From Chitinophaga pendula (GTDB taxonomy: Bacteria; Bacteroidota; Bacteroidia; Chitinophagales; Chitinophagaceae): a DNA stretch of 64,000 nt. The stretch covers positions 7,117,501 through 7,181,500 of the forward strand of contig NZ_CP077769.1 in the NCBI RefSeq assembly GCF_020386615.1, read 5' to 3'. Every line of letters begins with the position of its first letter. The stretch's first letter is position 1. The notes under the pieces were generated by a model that saw only the letters and a list, made by a program, of their open reading frames with translations, ran no database searches and had not been told where the DNA came from. The position numbers and the translations under genes are program-made. This document shows positions 7,168 through 16,110 of the stretch, in pieces.

Positions 7168-9540
7168 ATGTTGCAGATACCTACCCGCCAATGTTTTTTC
7201 CGCTCCATCTTGTTGATTACCTTACTGGTAACCTTCAATAACCACCTGTCCCTATACGCGCAGCAACCCGCTGCAACCGACTCCACAACCAGGGATAACC
7301 ACGCCGGTTTATCCCCAGAAGACAGCATGGTCCTCAAAATCGAAGACATCCATAATGTCCTCAATCGCATCAACAACATCACCGCTCAGGGTTTCAATAC
7401 CCAACCCATAGAAACCGGACTACCCGAAATACAGGGCGGCCTCAGCGCCATCGATCAAAACATCGCCCTCTACAGCAAAGTCCTCAACATACGCAACCTC
7501 CAGACATACCGCGTCCTGCTCGGTGATATGCGCCGCCAGCTGGGCAACTGGAGAGAAACCCTCTTCGGATACAACCGCGACCTCACCAAAATGACCGCGG
7601 ACATGAACGCCTTCCGCAACGACTCCTCCATACACAGAGTCCTCCGCGATACCGCCTTCCGGCAACTCTATATATCCGAACTGCAACAACTCCTCTCCAA
7701 AGGCCGCCAAGCCCGTAAAGCAATCAACGACGACCTCCAACGCATAAATAAACTACAAGCCCTCGTATCCAACTCCTACTTCAAATCCATGGAGCTGGAA
7801 AATAGACTCAACGAACAACTACGCGTATTCAGCATACGAACCTCCGGACAAGAATATGCCTCTCTCTGGGACGCCCGAGATACCAAAGAAAATGCCGCCA
7901 TGCTGGAAATGGCCCGCAAATCATATGAAGGCGAACAAAAGATCATCTCCTATTATTTCAACCACCACAAAGGCTACTGGTTCTGGTTCTTCCTCATAGG
8001 TTTCATCTTCTTCTACTGGGTGTTCAAAGGCTTCCGTACCATCAAAGACTCCGGCCAGCAGGATGTACTCGCAGACGTACACTTCAGATACCTCCGCTCC
8101 TGGCCTATCCTCGCTACCCTCGTAGTCATGCTGAACGTAGCCCCCTTCTTCGATCTCAACCCACCTTCCGTATATGTAGAACTCATGCAGTTTTTCCTGC
8201 TGATAACACTAACACTCCTCTTCTGGCGAAACTGGCCCCGTCGCGTATTCCTCTACTACTGGTTGCCCATATTTTTCTTCAACCTGGCAATCCCCGTATT
8301 CAATAAAACCACAGAACCCAGCGCAACCCTCCGCGTATGGATGCTCGCCATACAAACACTGTCCGTCGTATTCGGATTTTTCTTCCTCAAAAAAGCAAGA
8401 AAGGCCATCGAGTTACACAGGCTCGTGCGCACCGTCACCATCGTTTATATCGTCTTTAATATACTGGCCATACTGATGAACCTCTTCGGCCGCTTCAGCC
8501 TCTCCGGTGTATACGGTACCGCCGCCATCCTAGGCTTTACCCAGATCATCGGTATGTCTATCTTCACCAGTATCATCACCGAAGCATTCTACCTCCAGAT
8601 GAAAAAAAGCCGTATATCCGGCGGCGTAACAGCCAAATTCAACTACGAAAAAATAAAGAACAGCCTCGACCGCATTCTCAGCGTCGTAATGTTCATCGGC
8701 TGGATCATCATCTTCACCACCAACCTCAATTTCTATAACGACCTCTATAGCCTCTTCGACCTCCTGCTCACCACCTCCCGGAAAATAGGTACCACTACCT
8801 TCACCCTGGGTAATATCCTCCTGTTCTTCGCCGTAATATTTATCGCCAATATCCTACAGAAATATATCGGATACTTCTTCGGCGAAACAGAAGACGACTT
8901 CGTGGGAGAAGTAAGTAAGAAAGGGTCCAAACTGGTACTCATGCGCCTCATCGTATTACTGGTCGGCTTCCTCATCGCTATCGCCGCCTCCGGCCTCCCC
9001 GTAGACAAAGTAACCGTAGTACTGGGCGCCCTCGGCGTCGGTATCGGTCTCGGCCTCCAGAATATCGTCAATAACCTCGTATCCGGTATGATCCTCATCT
9101 TCGAACGACCCCTCCAGGTCGGCGACTTCGTAGAAGTAGGCGCCCGCCAGGGTAGAGTAAGAGATATCGGCATCCGGTCCAGCAAACTCGTTACCGCCGC
9201 CGGCGCAGAAGTCATCGTCCCCAACGGCGACCTCCTCTCCGGTCAACTCGTTAACTGGACCCTCCGTAATAACCATATCCGCACCGAACTATCCCTTAAA
9301 CTGGCACCCCCCGATCAACTTGATCAGGCAAAAGCCATCATAATACAGGAAATAGAACAAATAGATGAAGTACTCAACCGCCCTGCAGTAGAAATACTCA
9401 TCACCAATATCACCGCCGCCGTCGTGGAAATAAAAGTGCAGGTATGGCTGCAAACCGTCGGCCGCGAACAGGTAGTACGCAGCGAAATGCTCAATCGTAT
9501 CTACAACAAGCTGAAAGAAAACGGCGTCACCGTACAATAA
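7168..9540 (+). CDS. Mechanosensitive ion channel protein, MscS family
   Basis: The product is 790 residues, much longer than minimal MscS (about 290). A signal peptide (residues 1 to about 31, ending YAQQ) leads to a roughly 230-residue helical extracytoplasmic domain, then about ten membrane segments. The conserved pore and beta domain come near the end: VTVVLGALGVGIGLGLQNIV, then GMILIFERPLQVGDFVE and EVIVPNGDLLSGQLVNWT. This matches large periplasmic-domain members (MscK/YbiO-like). Family members open under membrane tension and protect against osmotic downshock in the inner membrane. It appears to be a single-gene unit ending in a terminator at 9588. Confidence 0.93.
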   Translation: MLQIPTRQCFFRSILLITLLVTFNNHLSLYAQQPAATDSTTRDNHAGLSPEDSMVLKIEDIHNVLNRINNITAQGFNTQPIETGLPEIQGGLSAIDQNIALYSKVLNIRNLQTYRVLLGDMRRQLGNWRETLFGYNRDLTKMTADMNAFRNDSSIHRVLRDTAFRQLYISELQQLLSKGRQARKAINDDLQRINKLQALVSNSYFKSMELENRLNEQLRVFSIRTSGQEYASLWDARDTKENAAMLEMARKSYEGEQKIISYYFNHHKGYWFWFFLIGFIFFYWVFKGFRTIKDSGQQDVLADVHFRYLRSWPILATLVVMLNVAPFFDLNPPSVYVELMQFFLLITLTLLFWRNWPRRVFLYYWLPIFFFNLAIPVFNKTTEPSATLRVWMLAIQTLSVVFGFFFLKKARKAIELHRLVRTVTIVYIVFNILAILMNLFGRFSLSGVYGTAAILGFTQIIGMSIFTSIITEAFYLQMKKSRISGGVTAKFNYEKIKNSLDRILSVVMFIGWIIIFTTNLNFYNDLYSLFDLLLTTSRKIGTTTFTLGNILLFFAVIFIANILQKYIGYFFGETEDDFVGEVSKKGSKLVLMRLIVLLVGFLIAIAASGLPVDKVTVVLGALGVGIGLGLQNIVNNLVSGMILIFERPLQVGDFVEVGARQGRVRDIGIRSSKLVTAAGAEVIVPNGDLLSGQLVNWTLRNNHIRTELSLKLAPPDQLDQAKAIIIQEIEQIDEVLNRPAVEILITNITAAVVEIKVQVWLQTVGREQVVRSEMLNRIYNKLKENGVTVQ

Positions 9541-9587
9541 GCCTCCCCATTAAAAGATTAGTGTAACATATATAGGTTTACGAAGTC

Positions 9588-9611
9588 AGCCGGAATAGTC
9601 TTATTCCGGCT
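9588..9611 (+). terminator. Terminator after the MscS gene
   Basis: AGCCGGAATA (9588-9597) and TATTCCGGCT (9602-9611) form a perfect 10-bp stem with a GTCT loop, followed by CTTTGTTT. Confidence 0.7.
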
Positions 9612-9714
9612 CTTTGTTTCAACATCACCACTAATGTAGTATACGCCGCAAAAAAGACCAGAATTGTATATCTTCATCCGCATATACAGATTGCTCACTT
9701 TAATATTTCCGAGG

Positions 9715-10767
9715 ATGTATGTAGGGATAAGAAAGACCGGGATGCTCGGCCTCATAGCCGCACTCGCAGCTTGTGGCAACACGGGCCATAAAAACACCCA
9801 TGCCGGCAGCACCGACACCACCAAGACCACCACACATAATATACCTGCCGCCGACACCTCGCCGGCTAAAATGGTATGGATACCGGGCGGTACCTTCGAA
9901 ATGGGCGCCGAAGACTTCAAAGATGCCTTGCCCATTCATAAAGTAACCATACCAGGATTCCTCGTGGATGAACACGAAGTCACTAACGCCGAATTCGCCC
10001 GCTTCGTCGCCGCAACAGGATACGTCACCATCGCCGAACAACCACTCGATCCTAAAGACTATCCGGGCGTACCTATAGATAAACTGGTGTCCGGCTCCGC
10101 CGTCTTCACCCCGCCATCACATCCCGTATCCCTCGACGATCCCATGCAGTGGTGGATATACGTACCTGGCGCCAGCTGGAAACACCCGGGTGGCCCCAAT
10201 ACCTCCATCTCAGGCCACGAACAGGAACCCGTCGTCCACGTCTCCTACGAAGATGCCGCCGCCTACGCCAAATGGGCCGGTAAACGCCTTCCCACAGAAG
10301 CCGAATGGGAATTCGCCGCTCAGGGCGGCCATGGCAGAAGACCCTACTACTGGGGCAATGAACTCAAACCAGCGGGTAAATGGGTCGCCAATATCTACCA
10401 GGGCAACTTCCCTAACCAAAACCTGCTCGAAGATGGATTCGCCGCCGCCGCTCCCGTCAAAAGTTTCCCGCCCAACGACTACGGACTCTATGACATGGAT
10501 GGCAACGTTTGGGAATGGTGCGCCGACTTCTACCGCCCCGACTATTACCAACATAGCCCGGCCAACAACCCGAAAGGACCTGCCGACAGCTTCGACCCCG
10601 ACGAACCGGGCGCCGTTAAAAGAGTACAACGGGGAGGATCATTCCTCTGCAGCGACCAATACTGTAATCGCTATAAACCAGGCAGCAGAGGAAAAGGAGA
10701 AGTGAAAAGCGGTAGCAACAACCTGGGTTTCCGTTGCGTAAAAGATAGCACCGTCGCCAAAAAATAA
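9715..10767 (+). CDS. Exported formylglycine-generating enzyme (SUMF1/FGE family) lipoprotein
   Basis: The product is a 350-residue lipoprotein: the signal ends ALAAC with the lipid cysteine at residue 20. The remainder is an FGE-sulfatase domain: MVWIPGGTFEMG, VDEHEVTNAEFARFV, RLPTEAEWEFAA, GNVWEWCADFY and a closing GGSFLCSDQYCNRY...LGFRC block. The two cysteines of LCSDQYC align with the catalytic copper-binding pair of true FGEs, which oxidise a sulfatase cysteine to formylglycine, so this is likely an active enzyme rather than a structural relative such as GldK. No sulfatase is encoded in the window. The ATG at 9715 is chosen over an upstream TTG because it begins a proper signal peptide. 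Confidence 0.88.
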   Translation: MYVGIRKTGMLGLIAALAACGNTGHKNTHAGSTDTTKTTTHNIPAADTSPAKMVWIPGGTFEMGAEDFKDALPIHKVTIPGFLVDEHEVTNAEFARFVAATGYVTIAEQPLDPKDYPGVPIDKLVSGSAVFTPPSHPVSLDDPMQWWIYVPGASWKHPGGPNTSISGHEQEPVVHVSYEDAAAYAKWAGKRLPTEAEWEFAAQGGHGRRPYYWGNELKPAGKWVANIYQGNFPNQNLLEDGFAAAAPVKSFPPNDYGLYDMDGNVWEWCADFYRPDYYQHSPANNPKGPADSFDPDEPGAVKRVQRGGSFLCSDQYCNRYKPGSRGKGEVKSGSNNLGFRCVKDSTVAKK

Positions 10768-10781
10768 ATACCAACAGGATA

Positions 10782-11306
10782 TCACTCCGTCAGCAGCCGA
10801 ACCTGCGCCGGATCATCCACATTATATAACAGGTCCACCGCCTGACCCACACAAATCACTTCGGTAATGTCATGCCGCAACGATGTCATCACCTTCATCT
10901 GCTTACCACCCACCGTAGTAAACAATACCGTCACATAACTTCCCTTCTGTGTCGAAGCCGCCGCCGCCGTAACAACCCCTTGCACCTTCACCTGCTGCGA
11001 CTGCAACGCCCGCCGCTCCCGGGCCGCCGCATGCATGCCAAAGACAAAGATCATCGCCAACGCCGGCAATACCATCCACGGCGCCACATGATGCCGCCAG
11101 TCACGGTCATACGGTAACAACGTCCGCAACTCCGACAGACTCCGGAAATCCGCCACCAGCTGCACCAGGAAAAAGAAAAATAAACCGGCCCCCAAAAAGG
11201 CTAACAATAAAGGCATCGTACTGTAAAAAGAAACAGGGATCCAACTGTAAAAAGAAAGAATGGTAAGCACAAGAAGCACTCCCCAGATTATGCGTCGGGT
11301 ATTCAT
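10782..11306 (-). CDS. Membrane protein of unknown function (DUF3592-like)
   Basis: The product is 174 residues. Two hydrophobic segments are visible near the N-terminus (around residues 7-25 and 30-52), with a third at about 75-95. They are followed by a soluble beta-rich domain containing VKVQGVVTAAAAS, VTVLFTTVGGKQ and VGQAVDLLYNVDDP. That domain resembles DUF3592, a short beta fold in membrane-attached proteins. No enzymatic motif is visible. It converges on the FGE gene with 14 bp between them and lies upstream of the phosphatase fusion on the same strand. Confidence 0.6.
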   Translation of the reverse strand: MNTRRIIWGVLLVLTILSFYSWIPVSFYSTMPLLLAFLGAGLFFFFLVQLVADFRSLSELRTLLPYDRDWRHHVAPWMVLPALAMIFVFGMHAAARERRALQSQQVKVQGVVTAAAASTQKGSYVTVLFTTVGGKQMKVMTSLRHDITEVICVGQAVDLLYNVDDPAQVRLLTE

Positions 11307-11385
11307 ATAGGGATAGGTATTAGCATAATAAATATAGTATATTATTTAATAATACAAGACCTCGCTAACACCTATCCCGCTAAAG

Positions 11386-13227
11386 TTATTTTTTAGAGGC
11401 GTGATAACGTTGTAATACCTCCATAATACGACGGAATATATCCGTATTCTCATACACCCCCCGGAAATCCAGGGAATGAGGCCCGTAAGCAAATACCGGT
11501 ACCATCACCGCACTGTGGTCATTAGTGCTGAAATGACCGTCAATATACCCCTGGCGGATATCCCCGTCCAGCAAACTTAATCCCCCGGTCTCATGATCCG
11601 CCGTGACAATCACCAGCGTCTTGCCGTCTTCATCCGCAAATCGCATCGCTGCCCCGATAGCAGCATCAAAATCTACCATCTCACTGGCCATATAACTAAC
11701 ATTGTTCGCATGCCCGCCAATATCGATCTGCGCCCCTTCTGCCATCATAAAAAAACCTTCCTTGTTTTGACGCATAGAACCAATCGCCTTCTCCATAGCA
11801 TGTGTCAGGAAATTACCGCGCCCCTGCTGCATAGAACGGGAATTTTGATCGTCCAGCACCAGGTACTTGTCCGCACGGATACTGTCCATATCCGCATAAC
11901 GGTTCACAATAGTATACCCTTGCTTTTGTAAAGCACCAGACAGGGAAGTGAAATACTTCGGACCTCCGCCTATCATAATATCCACCGGGCTTTTCAGGAA
12001 GTCATTGGCAATAGCCTGCTGCATCCCGCGATCTGGCTGATGACCGTAAAAAGCCGCAGGCGTAGCATCCGTGATATCACCGGCACTGATCAGCGCACTC
12101 CTCATACGGAAAGGGGCGATCAGGTCAGGAATAGCCGGATGAGCCACACCAGTAGCATCCACACCGATAGCCCGGTTATTGGTCTTCTGACCACTCGCCA
12201 TCGCTGTACCTCCCGCCGCCGAGTCAGTAATGTAATTATCAGCAGAATAGGTTTTCGAAAACCCGATATTGATCATCTGCAACAGGTTCAGCTGCCCGTG
12301 GTTAGCCGTCAGACCAGAATAGATCTGCGTCAGTCCCATACCGTCACCGATCAGCAGGATCACATTTTTTACTTCCGTCCGCTGATCATTGTTCACATAA
12401 CGGGCAGTATAGATCGCGTGCGTATCCTTCCCCGACCGGTACTCAGAGGCCGCACGGCTACCCAGGAAACTACTCAACGCTGCAATATGATCCGTGCCGA
12501 TATAGTCCACTCCCATATTCACCATCGTCTTCCAGGTATTGATATTATCAGGTGCTCCCCAGAATCGCATCTTTTTGCCTTTCGCATGCACATCGGCAAT
12601 AGCCTGCTCCACCAGCGCCTTCTCCTTATGTATGATCACACCCTTACCATTCCAGCTGGTATAATCCCGCAGGTTGGCACTGAACATAGGAATACGGGCC
12701 AGCTGCGCCGACGTATATGGCTCCTTCACCTTCCCGTCAAAAAGAATATATCCGGGATATTGCGCCCACTCCGCTACCGCCGGCTGATCACCGCTGATCA
12801 CTACCTGCACCTTACCCGACCGCGTAATAGCCGGATATCGCTCCAGCTGCTGCACCAGCGCTTTCATCGTAGCCGTACCGCTGGTCTTGAAATCGATCAT
12901 CAGCTGCAGACTACGGCTGCTGTCCGCATAAGGATAACCTTTGTGCTGCCGCAACTGCTGCAATAATGGTTGCAAGTACAGCCGCTCAAGCGTACGGCTG
13001 CTGTCTATCTCACCAGACGTATGCGCCACATACAACTGCCCCTTTCTCTCAAAAACATCCGCTTCTATAGACCCGAAAGTCTCGTAATAAGCAGTGTAAA
13101 AAGGCATCTTGTTCAGGTAGTCATTATGCGCATGTGCATTCGCAGTAGTGTAAAGAGGCGTTTGTGCCCTGAGTGTAGGTGCCGCAAGTGACAGCAGCAC
13201 AGCGTAGAATAATCTGTTCATGTACAA
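11386..13227 (-). CDS. GDPD/PI-PLC-like phosphodiesterase fused to alkaline phosphatase
   Basis: The product is a 613-residue exported protein; residues 1-21 form a signal peptide ending LRAQ. Residues about 28-255 form a TIM-barrel phosphodiesterase-like domain with HAHNDY at 32-37, EADVF, and a late GTDHI; this is the bacterial PI-PLC-like branch next to glycerophosphodiester phosphodiesterases. Residues about 287-610 are an alkaline phosphatase: metal ligand D295 in LLIGDGMG, nucleophile S336 in TDSAAGGTAMASG, and VTADHETGG. The two activities could release inorganic phosphate from phosphodiesters in sequence in the periplasm. The substrate is not readable. Confidence 0.88.
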   Translation of the reverse strand: MYMNRLFYAVLLSLAAPTLRAQTPLYTTANAHAHNDYLNKMPFYTAYYETFGSIEADVFERKGQLYVAHTSGEIDSSRTLERLYLQPLLQQLRQHKGYPYADSSRSLQLMIDFKTSGTATMKALVQQLERYPAITRSGKVQVVISGDQPAVAEWAQYPGYILFDGKVKEPYTSAQLARIPMFSANLRDYTSWNGKGVIIHKEKALVEQAIADVHAKGKKMRFWGAPDNINTWKTMVNMGVDYIGTDHIAALSSFLGSRAASEYRSGKDTHAIYTARYVNNDQRTEVKNVILLIGDGMGLTQIYSGLTANHGQLNLLQMINIGFSKTYSADNYITDSAAGGTAMASGQKTNNRAIGVDATGVAHPAIPDLIAPFRMRSALISAGDITDATPAAFYGHQPDRGMQQAIANDFLKSPVDIMIGGGPKYFTSLSGALQKQGYTIVNRYADMDSIRADKYLVLDDQNSRSMQQGRGNFLTHAMEKAIGSMRQNKEGFFMMAEGAQIDIGGHANNVSYMASEMVDFDAAIGAAMRFADEDGKTLVIVTADHETGGLSLLDGDIRQGYIDGHFSTNDHSAVMVPVFAYGPHSLDFRGVYENTDIFRRIMEVLQRYHASKK

Positions 13228-13311
13228 TATTTAAGACGACAGGACCGTCCACACCTCCACGCATTGGGGTATAAACAGTCCTGTCCGTCAAAAATAATAG
13301 CTTTTCGCTGC

Positions 13312-14439
13312 TTAATTAGCAAAGTCCACCTGGAACCGCGTCTTGAACAACGAGTGATCACTGAGGTATCTCAGCGTAAACGCAATAGGAACGCCAGGAT
13401 CAGCGGCAGAAAACTCACCACCCCCGGCTACATAATTAACAAAAGAATCATATCCGGAGATCGCCTGCGCCTCCGTCTCCCCGTGTCCGCCCACAATAAA
13501 TACCTGTATCTCCGAATTGTCAATCACCTGCTGCTCAGAGGTCGTCAGCGTCTCAGATGAACTCTTGAACAACTTCCGCGTCACCTTACTAAAGGCAGAA
13601 TTCACATCGTTGAAAGAATAATTCGACTCGATCACAATAATACCCATCCGGCCATAAGTCACAGAACTCACATACACCGGAGAATACTGACCGAAATTAT
13701 TAGGATTCGACGCCGGATCGATCAACTGACCATCACGGGGTATATCCATACTGATGTCAAAGTTCTTCTGCGTAAACTTCAACACCACACCCGTAGACTT
13801 GGAGATCTTGTTCTGACCCCAGCTCGAAGAACTGCTGGAAGAAGAAAAGATACCTTTCACCTTCGCATTGGAACCAAAAGATTGTTTGATCTCCTCGTAA
13901 TAAGTAAACCGGGACAGCTCAAAACTAAAGCTAGAGATCTGTTTGCCCGATCCTGGCGCATTCAGCAGCGAATTACGCAGGAATACACGGGTCTCCGATA
14001 AGGACGGACTGGCAATAGTACCCGTAGGCGTCGTCGTCGGGAAAGTAACACCCACCCGGATAGGCCGCGGAATATAACCGGCAATCGGAATAAAATCCAT
14101 CGTACTGATACTGTTACCCCGGATAATAGAACCAGGATATGCCAGTATCTCGTTGTCCGGCAACACCGCCTGCTCCGTAGATTCATAGATCACACTCTTA
14201 CCGGTACCCGCCGCCCAGAAACTGTCCTTGATAAAAGTCGTAGGACTCAGCTGGATATCCGCCAGGTAATCTTTTAAAGACATGCTGTTCTTCACCCGGA
14301 TCAATGGCTCCGGAAACTTGGGCAAATGACTGAAAGCAGATAATGGCCGCTGCTCAGGACTGATATCCTTTAGCTTCTTCTCGCAAGAAGCGAACAACAA
14401 CGCCGCACCACTCAGTACCACTAATAGGTTCGTTTTCAT
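13312..14439 (-). CDS. CDC-like cytolysin-family lipoprotein, short form (S1)
   Basis: The product is a 375-residue lipoprotein with the signal ending FASC (Cys19). The core resembles cholesterol-dependent cytolysins: AYPGSIIRGNS matches the CDC YPGAL block, SPVYVSSVTYGRMGIIVIES matches the conserved SxVAYGR strand, IQVFIVGGHGE matches the LGG strand, and DPGVPIAFTLRYLSDHS matches the PxYPISYT...FLKDN block. The protein ends just after that block, so it lacks the cholesterol-binding domain 4 and the undecapeptide of classical toxins. A serine run sits in the predicted transmembrane-hairpin region. It is the last gene of the array, 41 bp after a long form. Family members assemble pores in target membranes; the target here is unknown. 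Confidence 0.85.
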   Translation of the reverse strand: MKTNLLVVLSGAALLFASCEKKLKDISPEQRPLSAFSHLPKFPEPLIRVKNSMSLKDYLADIQLSPTTFIKDSFWAAGTGKSVIYESTEQAVLPDNEILAYPGSIIRGNSISTMDFIPIAGYIPRPIRVGVTFPTTTPTGTIASPSLSETRVFLRNSLLNAPGSGKQISSFSFELSRFTYYEEIKQSFGSNAKVKGIFSSSSSSSSWGQNKISKSTGVVLKFTQKNFDISMDIPRDGQLIDPASNPNNFGQYSPVYVSSVTYGRMGIIVIESNYSFNDVNSAFSKVTRKLFKSSSETLTTSEQQVIDNSEIQVFIVGGHGETEAQAISGYDSFVNYVAGGGEFSAADPGVPIAFTLRYLSDHSLFKTRFQVDFAN

Positions 14440-14480
14440 AAATACGGGTTTGTGTTTAATGATGAATGAAATAATAAGTG

Positions 14481-16076
14481 TTATTTAACCGTATAACCAT
14501 TACCTGGTAATAAAGTATAGGTCTTCTGATATTCCGTACCCGTAGGCATGTCAGGAGGCGCACTGCCACTGATCACCACTTCCATCAATGCATCCTGCTC
14601 CAGCAATATTTTCGTCCCCTTCTGCACATTGTCAATCACAGTAGCAGGACTCGTATACACATCCGACATCGGTCGATTCAAACCACCCCTCGTCGTATAG
14701 TTGTAAGAGAACTTGATCACGTTGCTGGCCTTCATAGGTTTGGTACAAGCCGCATCCGAATAAAATGCCAAAAACACATTGTAGAAATAAAACTTGCGGT
14801 AGGGGGGAGGGAAAGGCTCTTTCTTATCACTCCAGGCAGTCTCTATACGCGCATACACCTTTTCGATATTGCCATAGTTGATCTGGAACTTCGCCTTGTA
14901 AGGCTTGTGATCGCTCAGATACCGCATACTGAATACAATCGGCATACCGGGTGTCTGCGCAGAAAATGTCTGCCCACCACCCAGGTACTGCATGAAATGC
15001 TGATAACCACTCATCGTCTGCACGGCCATCGCACCTTGGCCACCTACCAGGTACACCTTGATATCCGCCCCGTTGATGATGTTGATCTCCGCCTGCGTCA
15101 GCGTATTACTGCCGTTCACAATACCGAGTATACCAAAGGCCTTCTGAAAAGCCGTCTTTAACTCGTCAAAACTGGCATTGGACTCCACCGTAATGATACC
15201 TAAACGGCCATACGTGACAGAACTCACATACAAAGGCGAATAAGCGCCTAAAATACCAGCGTCTACATTCAGGTCGATCAACTGTCCCGCCTTCGGAATA
15301 TCCATGTCCACCGTGAAGTTCTTCTGGATGAATTTCGCCATCAGCCCCGTCGTCTTGGAGATCTTTTTAATACCGGTACTACCCGTACTGCTGCTGTTAA
15401 AAAAGATAGCGTTCGTATTCTTGCTGGTAGCAAAAAACTCTTTTAACTCATCATAGTAAGTGAACTCTTTGATGTTAAGATTATACTTCGAAAATCCACT
15501 TTGTGAGAACTCGCTGTTCAGTAATACATTGTTCACCATCTGGGTGGTAGCCGTAAGAGAGGGCACCGCGATATTCGCCGCTACCAGACTCGCCGGTGCA
15601 GGTAAGGATACCGATACACTGATAGGTTTCGGCGTATAACCGACCACGGGATTGAAATCAAAAGACTCCACAGAATTACCTTTGATCAACGCACCGGGAT
15701 AAATCTGGTCCTCGTAATCGGAATACACCGCATGCTCATTAGACTCAAACTCCCAGGCATACGAACCCGTCTCCCAGTTGATCAGTTCCCGTATAGGATT
15801 AACATAACCGATAGTACCAGGCACAGGATCAGATAATTTCTGCTCGTCCAGCACCTTCCCGGCATCCACCGCCACACCGTTAAAGGGAGAACGGGGAGCT
15901 TCCCCCTTCAGGTCAATTTGAATGGTCCGCTCCGGATACTTCTTCAGATGACTAAAAGCAGTAAGCGCTGACGAAGAGATAGGAGCCGTCTGCTCCTCCT
16001 TCGATGCCTTGCGGCAGGCATTGCCCAACAAGAGCATCAGCAACAGTATAGCGGATAAAGAATAATATTTACGCAT
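14481..16076 (-). CDS. CDC-like cytolysin-family lipoprotein, long form (L-D)
   Basis: The product is a 531-residue lipoprotein with signal LLLGNAC (Cys21). An N-terminal segment with AFSHLKKYPERTI precedes the pore-forming core, which has YPGALIKGNS, FIQKNFTVDMDIPK, SPLYVSSVTYGRLGI, VYLVGGQGA and PGMPIVFSMRYLSDH. After about residue 400 comes a roughly 130-residue C-terminal domain absent from the short forms, containing FYSDAACTKPMKA and ending TLLPGNGYTVK. By position it corresponds to CDC domain 4, but I see no undecapeptide, so target recognition probably differs. From about residue 265 to 380 it is nearly identical to the next paralogue upstream, suggesting recent duplication or gene conversion. 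Confidence 0.85.
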   Translation of the reverse strand: MRKYYSLSAILLLMLLLGNACRKASKEEQTAPISSSALTAFSHLKKYPERTIQIDLKGEAPRSPFNGVAVDAGKVLDEQKLSDPVPGTIGYVNPIRELINWETGSYAWEFESNEHAVYSDYEDQIYPGALIKGNSVESFDFNPVVGYTPKPISVSVSLPAPASLVAANIAVPSLTATTQMVNNVLLNSEFSQSGFSKYNLNIKEFTYYDELKEFFATSKNTNAIFFNSSSTGSTGIKKISKTTGLMAKFIQKNFTVDMDIPKAGQLIDLNVDAGILGAYSPLYVSSVTYGRLGIITVESNASFDELKTAFQKAFGILGIVNGSNTLTQAEINIINGADIKVYLVGGQGAMAVQTMSGYQHFMQYLGGGQTFSAQTPGMPIVFSMRYLSDHKPYKAKFQINYGNIEKVYARIETAWSDKKEPFPPPYRKFYFYNVFLAFYSDAACTKPMKASNVIKFSYNYTTRGGLNRPMSDVYTSPATVIDNVQKGTKILLEQDALMEVVISGSAPPDMPTGTEYQKTYTLLPGNGYTVK

Positions 16077-16110
16077 GTTGTAAGGAATGAATGGTTAAAG
16101 AAGAAAGAGA

